From Branchinecta lynchi (lineage: Eukaryota; Arthropoda; Branchiopoda; Anostraca; Branchinectidae): a DNA stretch of 64,000 nt. The position numbers were made by a program, and so were the translations under genes. This document shows, one piece after another, positions 56,611 through 64,000 of this stretch. Within the stretch, counting starts at the first letter, position 1. Each line of letters starts with the position of its first letter. Below the pieces are notes generated by a model that was not told the origin of the DNA, did not search any database, and saw only the letters and a list, made by a program, of their open reading frames with translations. The stretch covers positions 20,159,280-20,223,279 of the forward strand of contig JAKZAP010000006.1 of assembly GCA_023053575.1 (NCBI GenBank), in the 5' to 3' direction.

Positions 56611-57870
56611 TCACAAACTCACATACATATTTTTATTGATAATATCTAATGTAGCTTTTCTTTCATAATATATAACACAGTAAACATTATATGGTACGGG
56701 TTGATTATCTTTCAACGTTAAACTTATTTCAATATCAGCAGTTGTTCCATTATAAATATTTGACTCGTGTTTGGAAACATCGAAACAGAATAGTGGATAT
56801 ACTTCTTTAAATTCTTCTATACTAACAACACTACCAGTATCAAATGCTAATTGTTTATAACCCAAATGTATGAACCTATTGTAAAGATTTGAGTATTTAC
56901 ATTTATCATCGCTAAAATCACATTTAAGTGGTTCTTCAGGATATTTATCCCCATTAATTCTAAGTTCTATGTCTGTTAAATTCATATGATCAAACACCAT
57001 ATTATTCATTAATTGATTGTTATGCTTTTCATTTTTCTGTAGCATCACAACTACTTTTGTTGGATTGTTTCTCTCAGATATAACTTTCCAAGTGTGTTCC
57101 TTATTCTGACTAACATCGCTTTTATAAGTATTACATGCTTCCCACATCAGATTATGCTTTCTGTCCTTTGCCAATCCCTTTTCTAAGTTACTCATCATTT
57201 CAATACTAGGAGCTACAATAGGGATCTTCCAGGATAAATACTCGATGACTACTTTGAAATTAGTATTTCCATTTCTTATAATCATGTTGTTATCATCATT
57301 TCTTCTTAGAAATATTTTATGCGATGCACCTCTGAAGAATCGTTTGTTTCCTTTCAAAAATCCAAACAATTCTGATAATGGTAAATACATATTTACTAAT
57401 TTACTGCTCTTTGTTCTGTTATATCTTTTTTCAAATCCTTTATTATAATTATCATTATTGGTCAACCTGACTGCTGCAGCCCCTGCAGTAAACGAAGCAA
57501 TTACAGGGTTGATTTCTTTCCCTTGATTATAATCTTTATACCAGAAATGATTTCTTGCAGCACTTCTAGAATAATCATCAGAGTATTCAATCAACTTTGT
57601 AACGGTAGTTGTAATACCAACATGATTAATTTTTTCAACCGATTCATCGTTTATTACATACTCAGCGGTACTGAATAAATTAAATCCATTATTCGTTAAA
57701 GTAGCAACATCGGTTGCAGCTATAGGAGTCCCATCTTCGTTTACTATTCTTACACTGACATCAAGATAACTTTCACTTGGATAAAACCAAGAATCTAATT
57801 TCTTTGTTACGAATTCAAACTCTGATTTATTAGATACATTCACATCTCTGTCTGAAGTTGCTTTAAATGA
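56611..57870 (-). pseudogene. MCP: major capsid protein (double jelly-roll type), C-terminal part, cut off by LINE
   Basis: About 420 codons are open to the LINE junction, with no ATG at the left edge; the apparent first codon is TTG next to inserted sequence. The layout fits the capsid family of invertebrate Polinton-like elements (often labelled F54H12.2-like): an early FYPSESYLDVSVRI strand block, a central RNHFWYKDYN motif, RYNRTKSSKLVNMYLPLSEL, a basic NLEKGLAKDRKHNL stretch and a C-terminal PVPYNVYCVIYYERKATLDI block. Virion structure is the inferred role. The N-terminal ~34 codons lie 2.2 kb away at 60071-60172. No stops or frameshifts within the fragment, so the disruption is recent. 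Confidence 0.8.
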
Positions 57871-60070
57871 TTTCAAAGAGTTAAGAAATCATGTAAATAA
57901 AACAAGAAGAAATGCAAAGAATGATTATTATTTAAACCGTTTAAAAAGTAAGCAAGGTAATATAAAAGATACGTGGGGGATTGTCCGTGAAGTAATTGGA
58001 TGTGATAAAAAAGATAGAAGCATCACCGAACTAAAAATTAACGACAGAATAATTGATGATAAACTGGAAATAGCAAATCATATGGGTGATTATTTTTCGA
58101 AGATTGGTAATGATATACAGAAAGATGTGTCTGGAGGTGGTGGTGATAACACTTTTAACATTGATCCTTCGAGTATGCAGAATGGTTTTGAGTTTGAGCC
58201 GTGTACTGTTGAAGAAGTTGATAAAATTGTTAGTGGTCTTAAATCAAATTCGTCTGGTATAGATGGACTGAACCTTAAGGCTTTTAAAATTGTTTCGGTG
58301 TACCTTTTGCCGGTATTAGTGTATTTAATAAATCTGTCAATAGCTAAAGGCCATTTCCCGTCTAAACTAAAACAGTCAAAAATCATACCGTTACATAAAG
58401 GTGGGGATCCCTCGGACCCCTGTAATTGGCGACCAATTTCGATTTTACCTTTATTTAGTAAAATTTACGAAAAAGTTATTTATAGGAGATTGTATAATTA
58501 CCTGGATTCGAAGAAAATACTATATGATGGCCAATTCGGTTTCAGAAGTAAACATTCCACTAGCCATGCAGTACACCATCTTTTAAGCTTTGTTGATAAA
58601 GCTCTTGAAAAAAACCTGGTCCCTCTAACTGTTTTTGTAGACTTCCGTAAGGCTTTTGATACTGTTGAATTTAATACCCTTCTAAGTAGACTAAGCGGGC
58701 TTGGGCTAGGTAGTATTTGTGTACAGTGGTTTTCATCGTACCTGCATGGCCGAAGTCTCAAAGTTGCTTTATCGGATATCCTAAGCAGCGAGTTCGATGT
58801 AAAGTGCGGAGTGCCTCAAGGTTCCGTGCTCGGACCTCTGCTATATCTCGTTTATGTTAATTCACTGGCATCACATGTCGGTGAGGAGGCGCTGACCTCT
58901 TTCGCGGACGACACTGCCATAACAATAATTGGTAGTTGTTTGGTGGAGGTTGTACATAAGGCTAACTTAGCACTTGAACGTTTACGTAGTTTTACAGTTG
59001 GTAGTTTCCTAGCAGTTAACGCATCTAAAACAAATTACATTATTTTTAGTCGAACAGGTAGGTTACTCAATGATAACAATAACATTTTTTTCGGAGATTT
59101 ACCCATTAAACAAGTTTTTGAAATGAGATATTTGGGGTTTTATTTAGATAATAATATTAGTTGGAAAAAGCATTGTAGTATTATTGGTGCAAAAATGGCT
59201 AGGGGGCTAGGAATTCTAAGACGGGTAAGAAAAACATTTCCATTTCAGATTTTAAAAATTATTTATTTTTCCCTTGTTCACCCTTACATTGATTACGGTT
59301 GTGTTCATTGGGCTAGCAATTTTTTTTCTAATTATAAAAGGATCCAGATTTTGCAAAATAAAAGCATTCGTTTGGTTGCGGACATAAAAAAGGAGGTTGA
59401 ATCCAAAACCATTGCCAGCTTTTCCCGGTGTAATGTTCTGAATGTTGGTCAGATTCGTGATTACCAGGCATCAATTTTTGTGTTTCAAAGCATGAACCAT
59501 ATATGCCCTGATTATTTCCATGATTATTTTTCTATGAATCAGGAGCACCACAATTATGATACTAGAAATGCACAGTTTTTAACTAATGAGAAAAGAAAAA
59601 CAGTTAGATCATCTTATATGATTCATAATCTGGGGCCTTCTGTTTGGAATAATCTGCCGTCTAGCATCAGGGAGTCTGCCACTTTATACGGATTTAAAAA
59701 TAAACTGAAAACTTTCCACTTAATTAATACGAGTTGAAGGGTATGTGGTCTTTTTCTTCTTTTTTTTTCTTTTTTTTTTCACAGTTGTTCGGGTGGGGCT
59801 GAAACTGGTAATGAGTAAATATTAAGGATTCTTGTTGCGTGTAGTGTTCAAGTTTAATTGTTTGTTATTTAAGTCATAGGCTAGGTGGATAATAAGTTGT
59901 TATGTTTAGTTATTTATTTATTAGATACAAGTAGTATTAATAAATTGCAGCACAAGTCCTTAGGACTTTCTTTTTGCTGCAATGGGATATTAGTAGTGTT
60001 ATTTTATTTTATTTTTAATGTTTTTGGTTAAAAATAAAAACCTACCTACCTACCTACCTACCTACCTATC
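57869..60070 (+). mobile_element. LINE (non-LTR retrotransposon), 5'-truncated, inserted in the capsid gene
   Basis: Plus-strand insert in the minus-strand capsid gene. The reading frame is open from the left junction (FKELRNHVNKTRRNAKN) into the reverse-transcriptase ORF; the endonuclease region is missing, so it is dead on arrival. The 3' end has a ~300-bp UTR and an (ACCT)n tail at ~60041-60069. No clear target duplication was found. Confidence 0.85.
58082..59737 (+). CDS. LINE reverse transcriptase (ORF2 C-terminal portion), 551 aa
   Basis: Jockey/CR1-type reverse transcriptase: fingers block CNWRPISILPLFSKIYEKV, FGFRSKHST, catalytic motif A VFVDFRKAFDTV (184-195), motif B GVPQGSVLGP (243-252) and motif C FADD (274-277). 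The C-terminus has the usual thumb and a RNAQFLTNEKRKT-like end with WNNLPSSIRES. No stops, so a young copy. The listed ATG is an internal codon of a frame that continues upstream to 57869. No apurinic endonuclease or RNase H domain in the copy. Confidence 0.9.
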   Translation: MGDYFSKIGNDIQKDVSGGGGDNTFNIDPSSMQNGFEFEPCTVEEVDKIVSGLKSNSSGIDGLNLKAFKIVSVYLLPVLVYLINLSIAKGHFPSKLKQSKIIPLHKGGDPSDPCNWRPISILPLFSKIYEKVIYRRLYNYLDSKKILYDGQFGFRSKHSTSHAVHHLLSFVDKALEKNLVPLTVFVDFRKAFDTVEFNTLLSRLSGLGLGSICVQWFSSYLHGRSLKVALSDILSSEFDVKCGVPQGSVLGPLLYLVYVNSLASHVGEEALTSFADDTAITIIGSCLVEVVHKANLALERLRSFTVGSFLAVNASKTNYIIFSRTGRLLNDNNNIFFGDLPIKQVFEMRYLGFYLDNNISWKKHCSIIGAKMARGLGILRRVRKTFPFQILKIIYFSLVHPYIDYGCVHWASNFFSNYKRIQILQNKSIRLVADIKKEVESKTIASFSRCNVLNVGQIRDYQASIFVFQSMNHICPDYFHDYFSMNQEHHNYDTRNAQFLTNEKRKTVRSSYMIHNLGPSVWNNLPSSIRESATLYGFKNKLKTFHLINTS

Positions 60071-60172
60071 TGTTTCTCGAATTTCTTTAAATTCATATTT
60101 AACCACTGTTTCATCCACAAGCGGTTCATCAAAAATGTTCCATTGCGGACTGATAACTTTATTTACTGCCAT
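60071..60172 (-). pseudogene. MCP: major capsid protein, N-terminal 34 codons, separated by LINE
   Basis: ATG at 60172 in the shared TATATAAATGG context, 30 bp after the pX-like gene stop, opens MAVNKVISPQWNIFDEP and runs 34 codons into the (ACCT)n tail of the LINE. Position and the conserved start signal identify it as the front of the capsid gene whose remainder is at 56611-57870. Confidence 0.75.
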
Positions 60173-60202
60173 TTATATAAGAAAGAAATTATTAAATAAA
60201 AC

Positions 60203-60559
60203 TTATTTCAGAATCTTTAATCCATTGCCAGTCATTAACGTTTTGATCAAGTCCTGACTTCTTTGGTTTAAAATCCTTTTATTTGTACCGATAAGATCCT
60301 TCATCGATTTTTTGTTTCCAATTACATCAATGAGTTCCTTCTTGTTTACATCGATCAGATCTTTCCCATATTCTATTGCTCTGTTTTTCAACAACTCAAA
60401 TCTCGGTTTAATAATATTATTATACATTGACATAGCCCCATCTTTTATTTGTTTTGCTGACGTTTGAAATAGCTGGGAATTAACAATGTTTTTGAATACA
60501 CTACCGATTCCACTTCCATACTGCCTTTTATAAAGTAATCGCTTATTATTAATCAACAT
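60203..60559 (-). CDS. pX/pVI-like small basic virion protein, 118 aa
   Basis: The N-terminus has a YGSGIGSVFKNIV block, a glycine-rich amphipathic start like the small basic proteins of Polintons and the adenoviral core/membrane-active proteins; the rest is Lys/Ile/Asn-rich and probably helical. It sits directly between the minor and major capsid genes, where such proteins are usually found. Inferred role: inner capsid or membrane-lytic cofactor. Similarity is by pattern; no search was done. Confidence 0.6.
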   Translation of the reverse strand: MLINNKRLLYKRQYGSGIGSVFKNIVNSQLFQTSAKQIKDGAMSMYNNIIKPRFELLKNRAIEYGKDLIDVNKKELIDVIGNKKSMKDLIGTNKRILNQRSQDLIKTLMTGNGLKILK

Positions 60560-60591
60560 TTATAAGTAAATAATTTTATTTCACTAATCCT

Positions 60592-61314
60592 TTAAGCTTT
60601 TCTTAAATGCAGCACGTATCCAACGTTATCACCATTCAAATCGATAGGTCTTCCCAACTGATCAGTAATTGTCATTCTCAAGGAGTAAATAAAGTCTTTT
60701 GTATTAATAGGAAGGTAGATTAATTGTCTAGGATTCTCAACAATTTGACAACCCGGTTCTGTATTCGGAACAAATGTCCAAATGACATCTGATTTACTTT
60801 TGTTTACGATAGAACTGTTTACAAGAGAGCAGTGAATTTGTATTTTATCAACGCTTCTTGTTATATTCGGAAGCTTTGTACCTTCATTGATTTTCTTAGA
60901 TATCTCACTATCCTTCTCAAATCCTAAAATCTGACACAAGTCACTATTAAATCTAAACACATATTTTTCTTGTAATAGTATGACAAATCTCATAGATGCT
61001 GGATTGGATGAAATTACAATAGGACATTTATCTTTTGGGGTATCAAAATACTGACACAAAAAATAATTCAAACAATCATCGTTATACATCCCATTAGGAA
61101 TAGTAACATTCATCCATTCTGTTGCATTATTATCTTCATCTTTCCTGTATTGAAATGTATTATTTCCAAATTTATCACTTATATTATGCCACGAATACCA
61201 CAAAGTACACTGATTCAAACCTATTTCATAATCCCAATTACGATTCAATTCGATTGGTTGACTAAATGTTATATCAATGATACTTTCATTACCTTCAATG
61301 TTTAACAACACCAT
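60592..61314 (-). CDS. minor capsid (penton-type) protein, 240 aa
   Basis: Intact ORF with a start at the conserved TAATAAATGG. A beta-rich protein with an early FSQPIELNRNWDYEIGLNQ block, an IPNGMYNDDCLNYFL block, and a C-terminal MTITDQLGRPIDLNGD-type strand pair just before a LHLRKA end. That ending ('ITDQ.G..ID..G') is typical of Polinton minor capsid/penton single jelly-roll proteins. Expected to form the vertex capsomers with the major capsid protein. The upstream gene ends 3 bp before its ATG. Confidence 0.8.
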   Translation of the reverse strand: MVLLNIEGNESIIDITFSQPIELNRNWDYEIGLNQCTLWYSWHNISDKFGNNTFQYRKDEDNNATEWMNVTIPNGMYNDDCLNYFLCQYFDTPKDKCPIVISSNPASMRFVILLQEKYVFRFNSDLCQILGFEKDSEISKKINEGTKLPNITRSVDKIQIHCSLVNSSIVNKSKSDVIWTFVPNTEPGCQIVENPRQLIYLPINTKDFIYSLRMTITDQLGRPIDLNGDNVGYVLHLRKA

Positions 61315-61338
61315 TTATTAGAAATAATTTTTATATAT
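61312..61338 (-). promoter_or_regulatory. conserved start-site motif, minor capsid gene
   Basis: On the minus strand TATAAAAATTATTTC then TAATAAATGG; nearly identical to the motif before the zinc-ribbon gene. It overlaps the end of the upstream coding region. Confidence 0.6.
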
Positions 61339-62148
61339 TGAATTGTAATTTCTCTTCGTAAGAAATTTATTTCGCATTAACGAATCCAAAATATCAATAG
61401 CTTCATTTCTCACCTCATCAGATGTATTTCCGTTTACTCTGCTACCTATCAAAGTGTATAATTTTGAAATCATTTCATCACAATTCATAAATATTCCAGT
61501 TCCTTGTTGTCTGATAAAGGGTATACTAGATTGAATTTTTTTTAATCTATCCTTATAGTCTTGTATAAATAAAATAATTTGATCATACTTATTCGAACTA
61601 TAACTTTTACTTTTCAGACCACCATAACTTTGACTTATAGATGTTAAATAATTCAGAGCCCCATCTATTTCCTTAGGATGCGTAAGGTAATAATGAGGCA
61701 TTTTAAAATAATTATCGGTATCATTCCAGTCATCTTTATATTTTAAATTAATTTGATTTAATAATTCCACATCAATATTTAAGTTTAGATTTACGTCATA
61801 TGGTTGTTCTAGATTGGGTTCTATAGCATGAGTGGGAGCTCGACTCGATTCCTCTGAAGTAGTGGTCTGTAAAGCTGTTTTAAATGTATCACCTAATCTG
61901 ACAAACCGTCTTCTTGAATTATTATCACCTTCCTGTAGTTTATTAATTATCGTTTCAGCGTTCTCTTGTAATTTTTTGATGGTGTCTTTAGTGTTTTCTT
62001 TTTGTGCTATAATAACTGGAGCGTTTAACTCTGAAGCATATTCCCGAAATCCTGCCTTCTCCATCTCATTTTGTTGAACCTTTCTTCTCTGAACTTCTCT
62101 GTTCTTCACTATATCCGATAACATATCACTCAAGCGTCTTGAATCCAT
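61318..62148 (-). CDS. viral-element protein of unknown function, 276 aa, coiled coil
   Basis: Start codon in TATATAAATGG, 16 bp after the integrase stop. Residues ~1-85 are charged and heptad-like (KENTKDTIKKLQENAETI), a likely coiled coil; a Ser/Thr linker follows, then a helical C-terminal half with YYLTHPKEIDGALNYLTSI and a short RQQGTGIF turn. Probably a structural or scaffold gene, given its place between integrase and minor capsid. No catalytic motif. Not recognised further. Confidence 0.65.
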   Translation of the reverse strand: MDSRRLSDMLSDIVKNREVQRRKVQQNEMEKAGFREYASELNAPVIIAQKENTKDTIKKLQENAETIINKLQEGDNNSRRRFVRLGDTFKTALQTTTSEESSRAPTHAIEPNLEQPYDVNLNLNIDVELLNQINLKYKDDWNDTDNYFKMPHYYLTHPKEIDGALNYLTSISQSYGGLKSKSYSSNKYDQIILFIQDYKDRLKKIQSSIPFIRQQGTGIFMNCDEMISKLYTLIGSRVNGNTSDEVRNEAIDILDSLMRNKFLTKRNYNSIYKNYF

Positions 62149-62164
62149 TTATATACAAGTAATT

Positions 62165-63136
62165 TTATTTCATAATAAATTTTGAAAGTTCTTTTTCATA
62201 AAACCCTCCTTGAATTAATTCCCCACTTTTGTCAGATATTTCATAAGTAATGGGAATGGTAGGTCTGATGGTTGCTATCTGAAATACTTCATCCGTATAA
62301 TTAGGTAAATATCCTTTATCAAAAACACTTTTTTCTTTTTTAATTCTGACTAAATCCCCTACTTTGACGTTTCCTGTGATTTTGTAGTCATCTACTGGAG
62401 GAAACAGAGCACTAAACACCTTTTTCTGATTAACCTTTTTGCTAGCATCAACTGGTTTCATTTGTATTGATCGGTGATACGAGTTATTATAATTATTTAC
62501 GAATACAGGTAAAATATCAATCCATTTACTAGTGTTGTTGTGAGTAAAATATTTCCATAACTTGTCTTTCAGCGTTCTATTGAACCGTTCAACGATTTGT
62601 GCTTTCAATTCGCTTTCAGATGCAAACCAGTGTATATCGTTATTTTTCAAAAAAGATTGAACATTTCTCATAACAAATTCCTTACCTTTATCAGTTTGCA
62701 ACTTTCTAGGAATTCTTTCTTTAAATATATGACTGAATGCGTTTATTATTCCAGCACCTGTTTTATCTTTCAAAGGGACACACCAAGCATATTTACTAAA
62801 GCAATCAATAACAGTCAAGATGTAATTTGCTTTATCATTCGCTTTTTTATATTTCTGGAGGTCAACTAAATCAGCTTGCCATTGCTCATCAACATAGTGA
62901 ACATAGACTCGTCTCCTTTCAAAATTGTGATAGGAAGGTTTGTGTAACATATACACATTCTCATTTTGCAACACATTTTTTATTTTATCTTTAGAAAAGT
63001 TCACTCCATTTTCTTTGAACTTTCTGTGAATATCATCAACACCTGAATAATTAGAATAATACGTCTTTAATATATCTTTTTCTGCGTCGAGTTTTTTTTT
63101 TAAAAGCGATTTTTCCTCGATCCGCAAATAACACAA
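62165..63136 (-). CDS. Maverick/Polinton rve-type integrase, ~320 aa
   Basis: DDE-family core: first Asp in DEQWQADLVDL (89 of the open frame), second in LQTDKGKEF (149), Glu in IVERFNRTLKDKLWKYF (183). The C-terminal part after ~235 has VKVGDLVRIKK and a GGFYEKELSKF end typical of this integrase family's chromo/SH3-like tail. Cuts and joins the element's ends to host DNA. No stops. No ATG is present before residue 63 of the frame; the first codon shown is TTG, and the open frame overlaps the end of the zinc-ribbon gene in the -1 frame across a 10-A run, so the true start is unresolved. Confidence 0.9.
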   Translation of the reverse strand: MCYLRIEEKSLLKKKLDAEKDILKTYYSNYSGVDDIHRKFKENGVNFSKDKIKNVLQNENVYMLHKPSYHNFERRRVYVHYVDEQWQADLVDLQKYKKANDKANYILTVIDCFSKYAWCVPLKDKTGAGIINAFSHIFKERIPRKLQTDKGKEFVMRNVQSFLKNNDIHWFASESELKAQIVERFNRTLKDKLWKYFTHNNTSKWIDILPVFVNNYNNSYHRSIQMKPVDASKKVNQKKVFSALFPPVDDYKITGNVKVGDLVRIKKEKSVFDKGYLPNYTDEVFQIATIRPTIPITYEISDKSGELIQGGFYEKELSKFIMK

Positions 63137-63234
63137 TTACCTTTCAGCATTGGAACATTGTTTTTCTGTGACACTGCATTAAACATTGATTTAGTATCAG
63201 TTTTCTTTTTACATTTCATACAATAAATCTCCAT
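63100..63234 (-). CDS. zinc-ribbon mini-protein, 44 aa (DUF5679-like)
   Basis: Short ORF starting at an ATG in the TAATAAATGG context, 17 bp after the protease stop. Two cysteine pairs, C5-x2-C8 and C34-x2-C37, separated by a basic segment with a MLKG block, match the DUF5679 pattern found in adenovirus-like elements and large DNA viruses. Possible DNA/RNA-binding or transcription accessory role (inference). The stop TAA falls at the start of an A-run that also lies in the integrase frame. Confidence 0.75.
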   Translation of the reverse strand: MEIYCMKCKKKTDTKSMFNAVSQKNNVPMLKGNCVICGSRKNRF

Positions 63235-63258
63235 TTATTAGAAAACAATTTTTATAAA
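63226..63258 (-). promoter_or_regulatory. conserved start-site motif, zinc-ribbon gene
   Basis: On the minus strand TTTATAAAAATTGTTTTC then TAATAAATGG. Shares about 24 of 27 positions with the minor-capsid motif at 61312-61338. Confidence 0.6.
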
Positions 63259-63596
63259 CGAAAAGCTACCAACTTCATTTTGCGCTTAATGTAGGAAATA
63301 CAGTGAAGTCCACAGTTTAATTCATCTATATTTTGAACAGCAAGATTTTCATAAGCTATTTTTTTCTTTGAAGTTCTTAGATATTTAATTATTTCTTTAC
63401 CTGGGGGAATACCGAAAGAATCAAAAAATTCTACATGGGGGTATTCAGGTAGATTACAATACGCAACCCAGTGAGTTCCAGGCATTCCGAGTTTATCATA
63501 ATTAATGACACCGCATTCTATACTATTTATATGTTTGGGTAGCGTATCTATAGAGAACACACCTCTAAACTGTGGTATATCCCCTAATGCATCCAT
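63252..63596 (-). CDS. adenain-like cysteine protease (C5 family)
   Basis: 114 codons from the first ATG. Catalytic layout as in adenovirus protease: His42 in GTHWVAY, Asp59 in FFDSFG (17 residues later), Gln88 and Cys95 in NCGLHC (7 apart). The IPQFRGVF and DTLPKH blocks are typical of Polinton proteases. Processes capsid proteins. The frame continues open upstream of this ATG to 63665 and encodes LTNFDI just before it, a segment expected in the family N-terminus, which suggests that translation begins upstream, possibly by -1 frameshifting from the AT-hook gene. Confidence 0.88.
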   Translation of the reverse strand: MDALGDIPQFRGVFSIDTLPKHINSIECGVINYDKLGMPGTHWVAYCNLPEYPHVEFFDSFGIPPGKEIIKYLRTSKKKIAYENLAVQNIDELNCGLHCISYIKRKMKLVAFRL

Positions 63597-63619
63597 AATA
63601 TCAAAATTGGTTAGAGGTC

Positions 63620-64000
63620 CTACTTTACTTTTGCTTCTTTTTTGATATCCCCGTTTTTTGACTTCCTAGGCCTTCCACGTACCCCATTACCCACAACTTT
63701 TTGTGTTCCAGGGAGTGTAAGCGCTTCCCCTATGTTGACATCATCGTTTTTTTCCTTCCTAGGCCTTCCACGTACCCCATTACCCACAACTTTTTGTGTT
63801 CCAGGAAGTTTAAGCGCTCCACCTATGTTGACATCATCGGTTTCCTTCCCAAGTAACCCATTACCCACAACTTTTTGTGTTCCAGGAAGTTTTAGCGCTC
63901 CACCTGTGTTGGTCATTTTATCCATAATTTTCTTACCAGCGAATGTACCCAAAGCAGCAGCACCACTTGTTAAAGCTGCCTTACCAAGGGTAATTGCTAG
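63620..64000 (-). CDS. AT-hook repeat protein, C-terminal 126+ aa, runs off window
   Basis: The frame is open to the window edge; no ATG is forced, since the apparent start at 63952 is TTG and upstream codons (LAITLGKAALTSGAAALG) are open. It contains three tandem copies of GALKLPGTQKVVGNG (27-31 residue units) and two AT-hook cores (RGRPRK) in the linkers; the C-terminus is very lysine-rich. The repeats are visible at DNA level (~80-95 bp units). Likely minor-groove DNA binding; a condensing or core-protein role in virions is inferred from position beside the protease and from charge. A slippery heptamer lies near its 3' end. Confidence 0.75.
   Translation of the reverse strand, partial: LAITLGKAALTSGAAALGTFAGKKIMDKMTNTGGALKLPGTQKVVGNGLLGKETDDVNIGGALKLPGTQKVVGNGVRGRPRKEKNDDVNIGEALTLPGTQKVVGNGVRGRPRKSKNGDIKKEAKVK
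63653..63659 (-). promoter_or_regulatory. A AAA AAC slippery heptamer (putative -1 frameshift site)
   Basis: In the AT-hook frame the codons read TCA AAA AAC GGG, the canonical X XXY YYZ form in the right phase. A -1 slip enters the frame that is open through LTNFDI into the protease. The stop codon of the -1 frame lies just upstream at 63666-63668, as expected for a real frameshift window. Confidence 0.6.

Larger units (their letters stand above)
56231..64000 (-). mobile_element. Maverick/Polinton-like virus-derived element, left part, LINE-interrupted
   Basis: A compact block of minus-strand genes with gaps of 3-40 bp and no introns, unlike the surrounding DNA. Order of transcription: AT-hook protein, adenain-like protease, zinc ribbon, rve integrase, unknown, minor capsid, pX/pVI-like, major capsid, 102-aa protein. 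Integrase plus protease plus two jelly-roll capsid genes is the Polinton/adintovirus signature. AT content is clearly higher than in the host genes. Boundaries are uncertain; the right side runs off the window. Confidence 0.85.

Noticed and set aside
58090..58761. Minus-strand frames opposite the LINE reverse transcriptase
   Set aside because: Shadows of a strongly conserved coding frame.
60060..60110. Degenerate similarity between sequences flanking the LINE (TTTAAAG blocks) as a target-site duplication
   Set aside because: Too many mismatches for an insertion whose coding frame is intact; likely chance in AT-rich coding DNA.

Overview
This is a 64 kb piece of an intron-rich animal nuclear genome. 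Genes are split into short exons with GT/AG introns whose phases all agree, and the encoded proteins are closest to animal TRIM23, UBE2J1, DDX18 and pancreatic-type carboxypeptidases. The repeat load and the viral-type element suggest an invertebrate, possibly marine; the species cannot be read from the sequence.

Layout. Positions 1418-10099 (+) encode TRIM23 (RING, two B-boxes, coiled coil, ARF GTPase) in eight visible exons; the first coding exon is missing. Positions 10826-17183 (-) encode UBE2J1, a membrane-anchored E2 enzyme of ER-associated degradation, in five exons, convergent with TRIM23. About 340 bp separate its start codon from that of DDX18/Has1 (17527-33671, +, ten exons, 598 aa), so the two probably share a bidirectional promoter. 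After a 10 kb block of nested repeats comes a secreted M14 carboxypeptidase (43429-50354, +, six exons, 473 aa). Positions 50355-56200 are again repeats. Positions 56265-64000 hold the left part of a Maverick/Polinton-like virus-derived element, with all genes on the minus strand: an AT-hook repeat protein (running off the window), an adenain-type protease, a CxxC zinc-ribbon mini-protein, an rve integrase, an unknown coiled-coil protein, a minor capsid protein, a small pX/pVI-like protein, a major capsid protein and a 102-aa protein. The major capsid gene is split by a 5'-truncated LINE with an intact reverse-transcriptase ORF. DNA polymerase B and the packaging ATPase, usual in such elements, are not in the window.

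Repeats fill introns and intergenic DNA. Family A (~1-1.4 kb, GGGATCCC near both ends, ~137-bp internal units), family B (ends with CAAGTGCCATAT) and family C share a recurring GATGAAACTTGG-like phrase. Family D is a TA-target MITE full of GATACCATGGTATC-type palindromes. Family F carries GTGCAAAACGGAT inverted repeats. There are also several hAT-like elements with 7-8 bp target duplications, TA-flanked mariner-like MITEs, foldbacks and LINE 3' remnants. Many copies are nested, so insertion order can be read directly.

The most novel signals are in the viral element: a canonical A AAA AAC slippery heptamer placed to join the AT-hook ORF to the protease in the -1 frame, and a conserved AT-rich motif ending in TAAATG at nearly every start codon, resembling large-DNA-virus late promoters.
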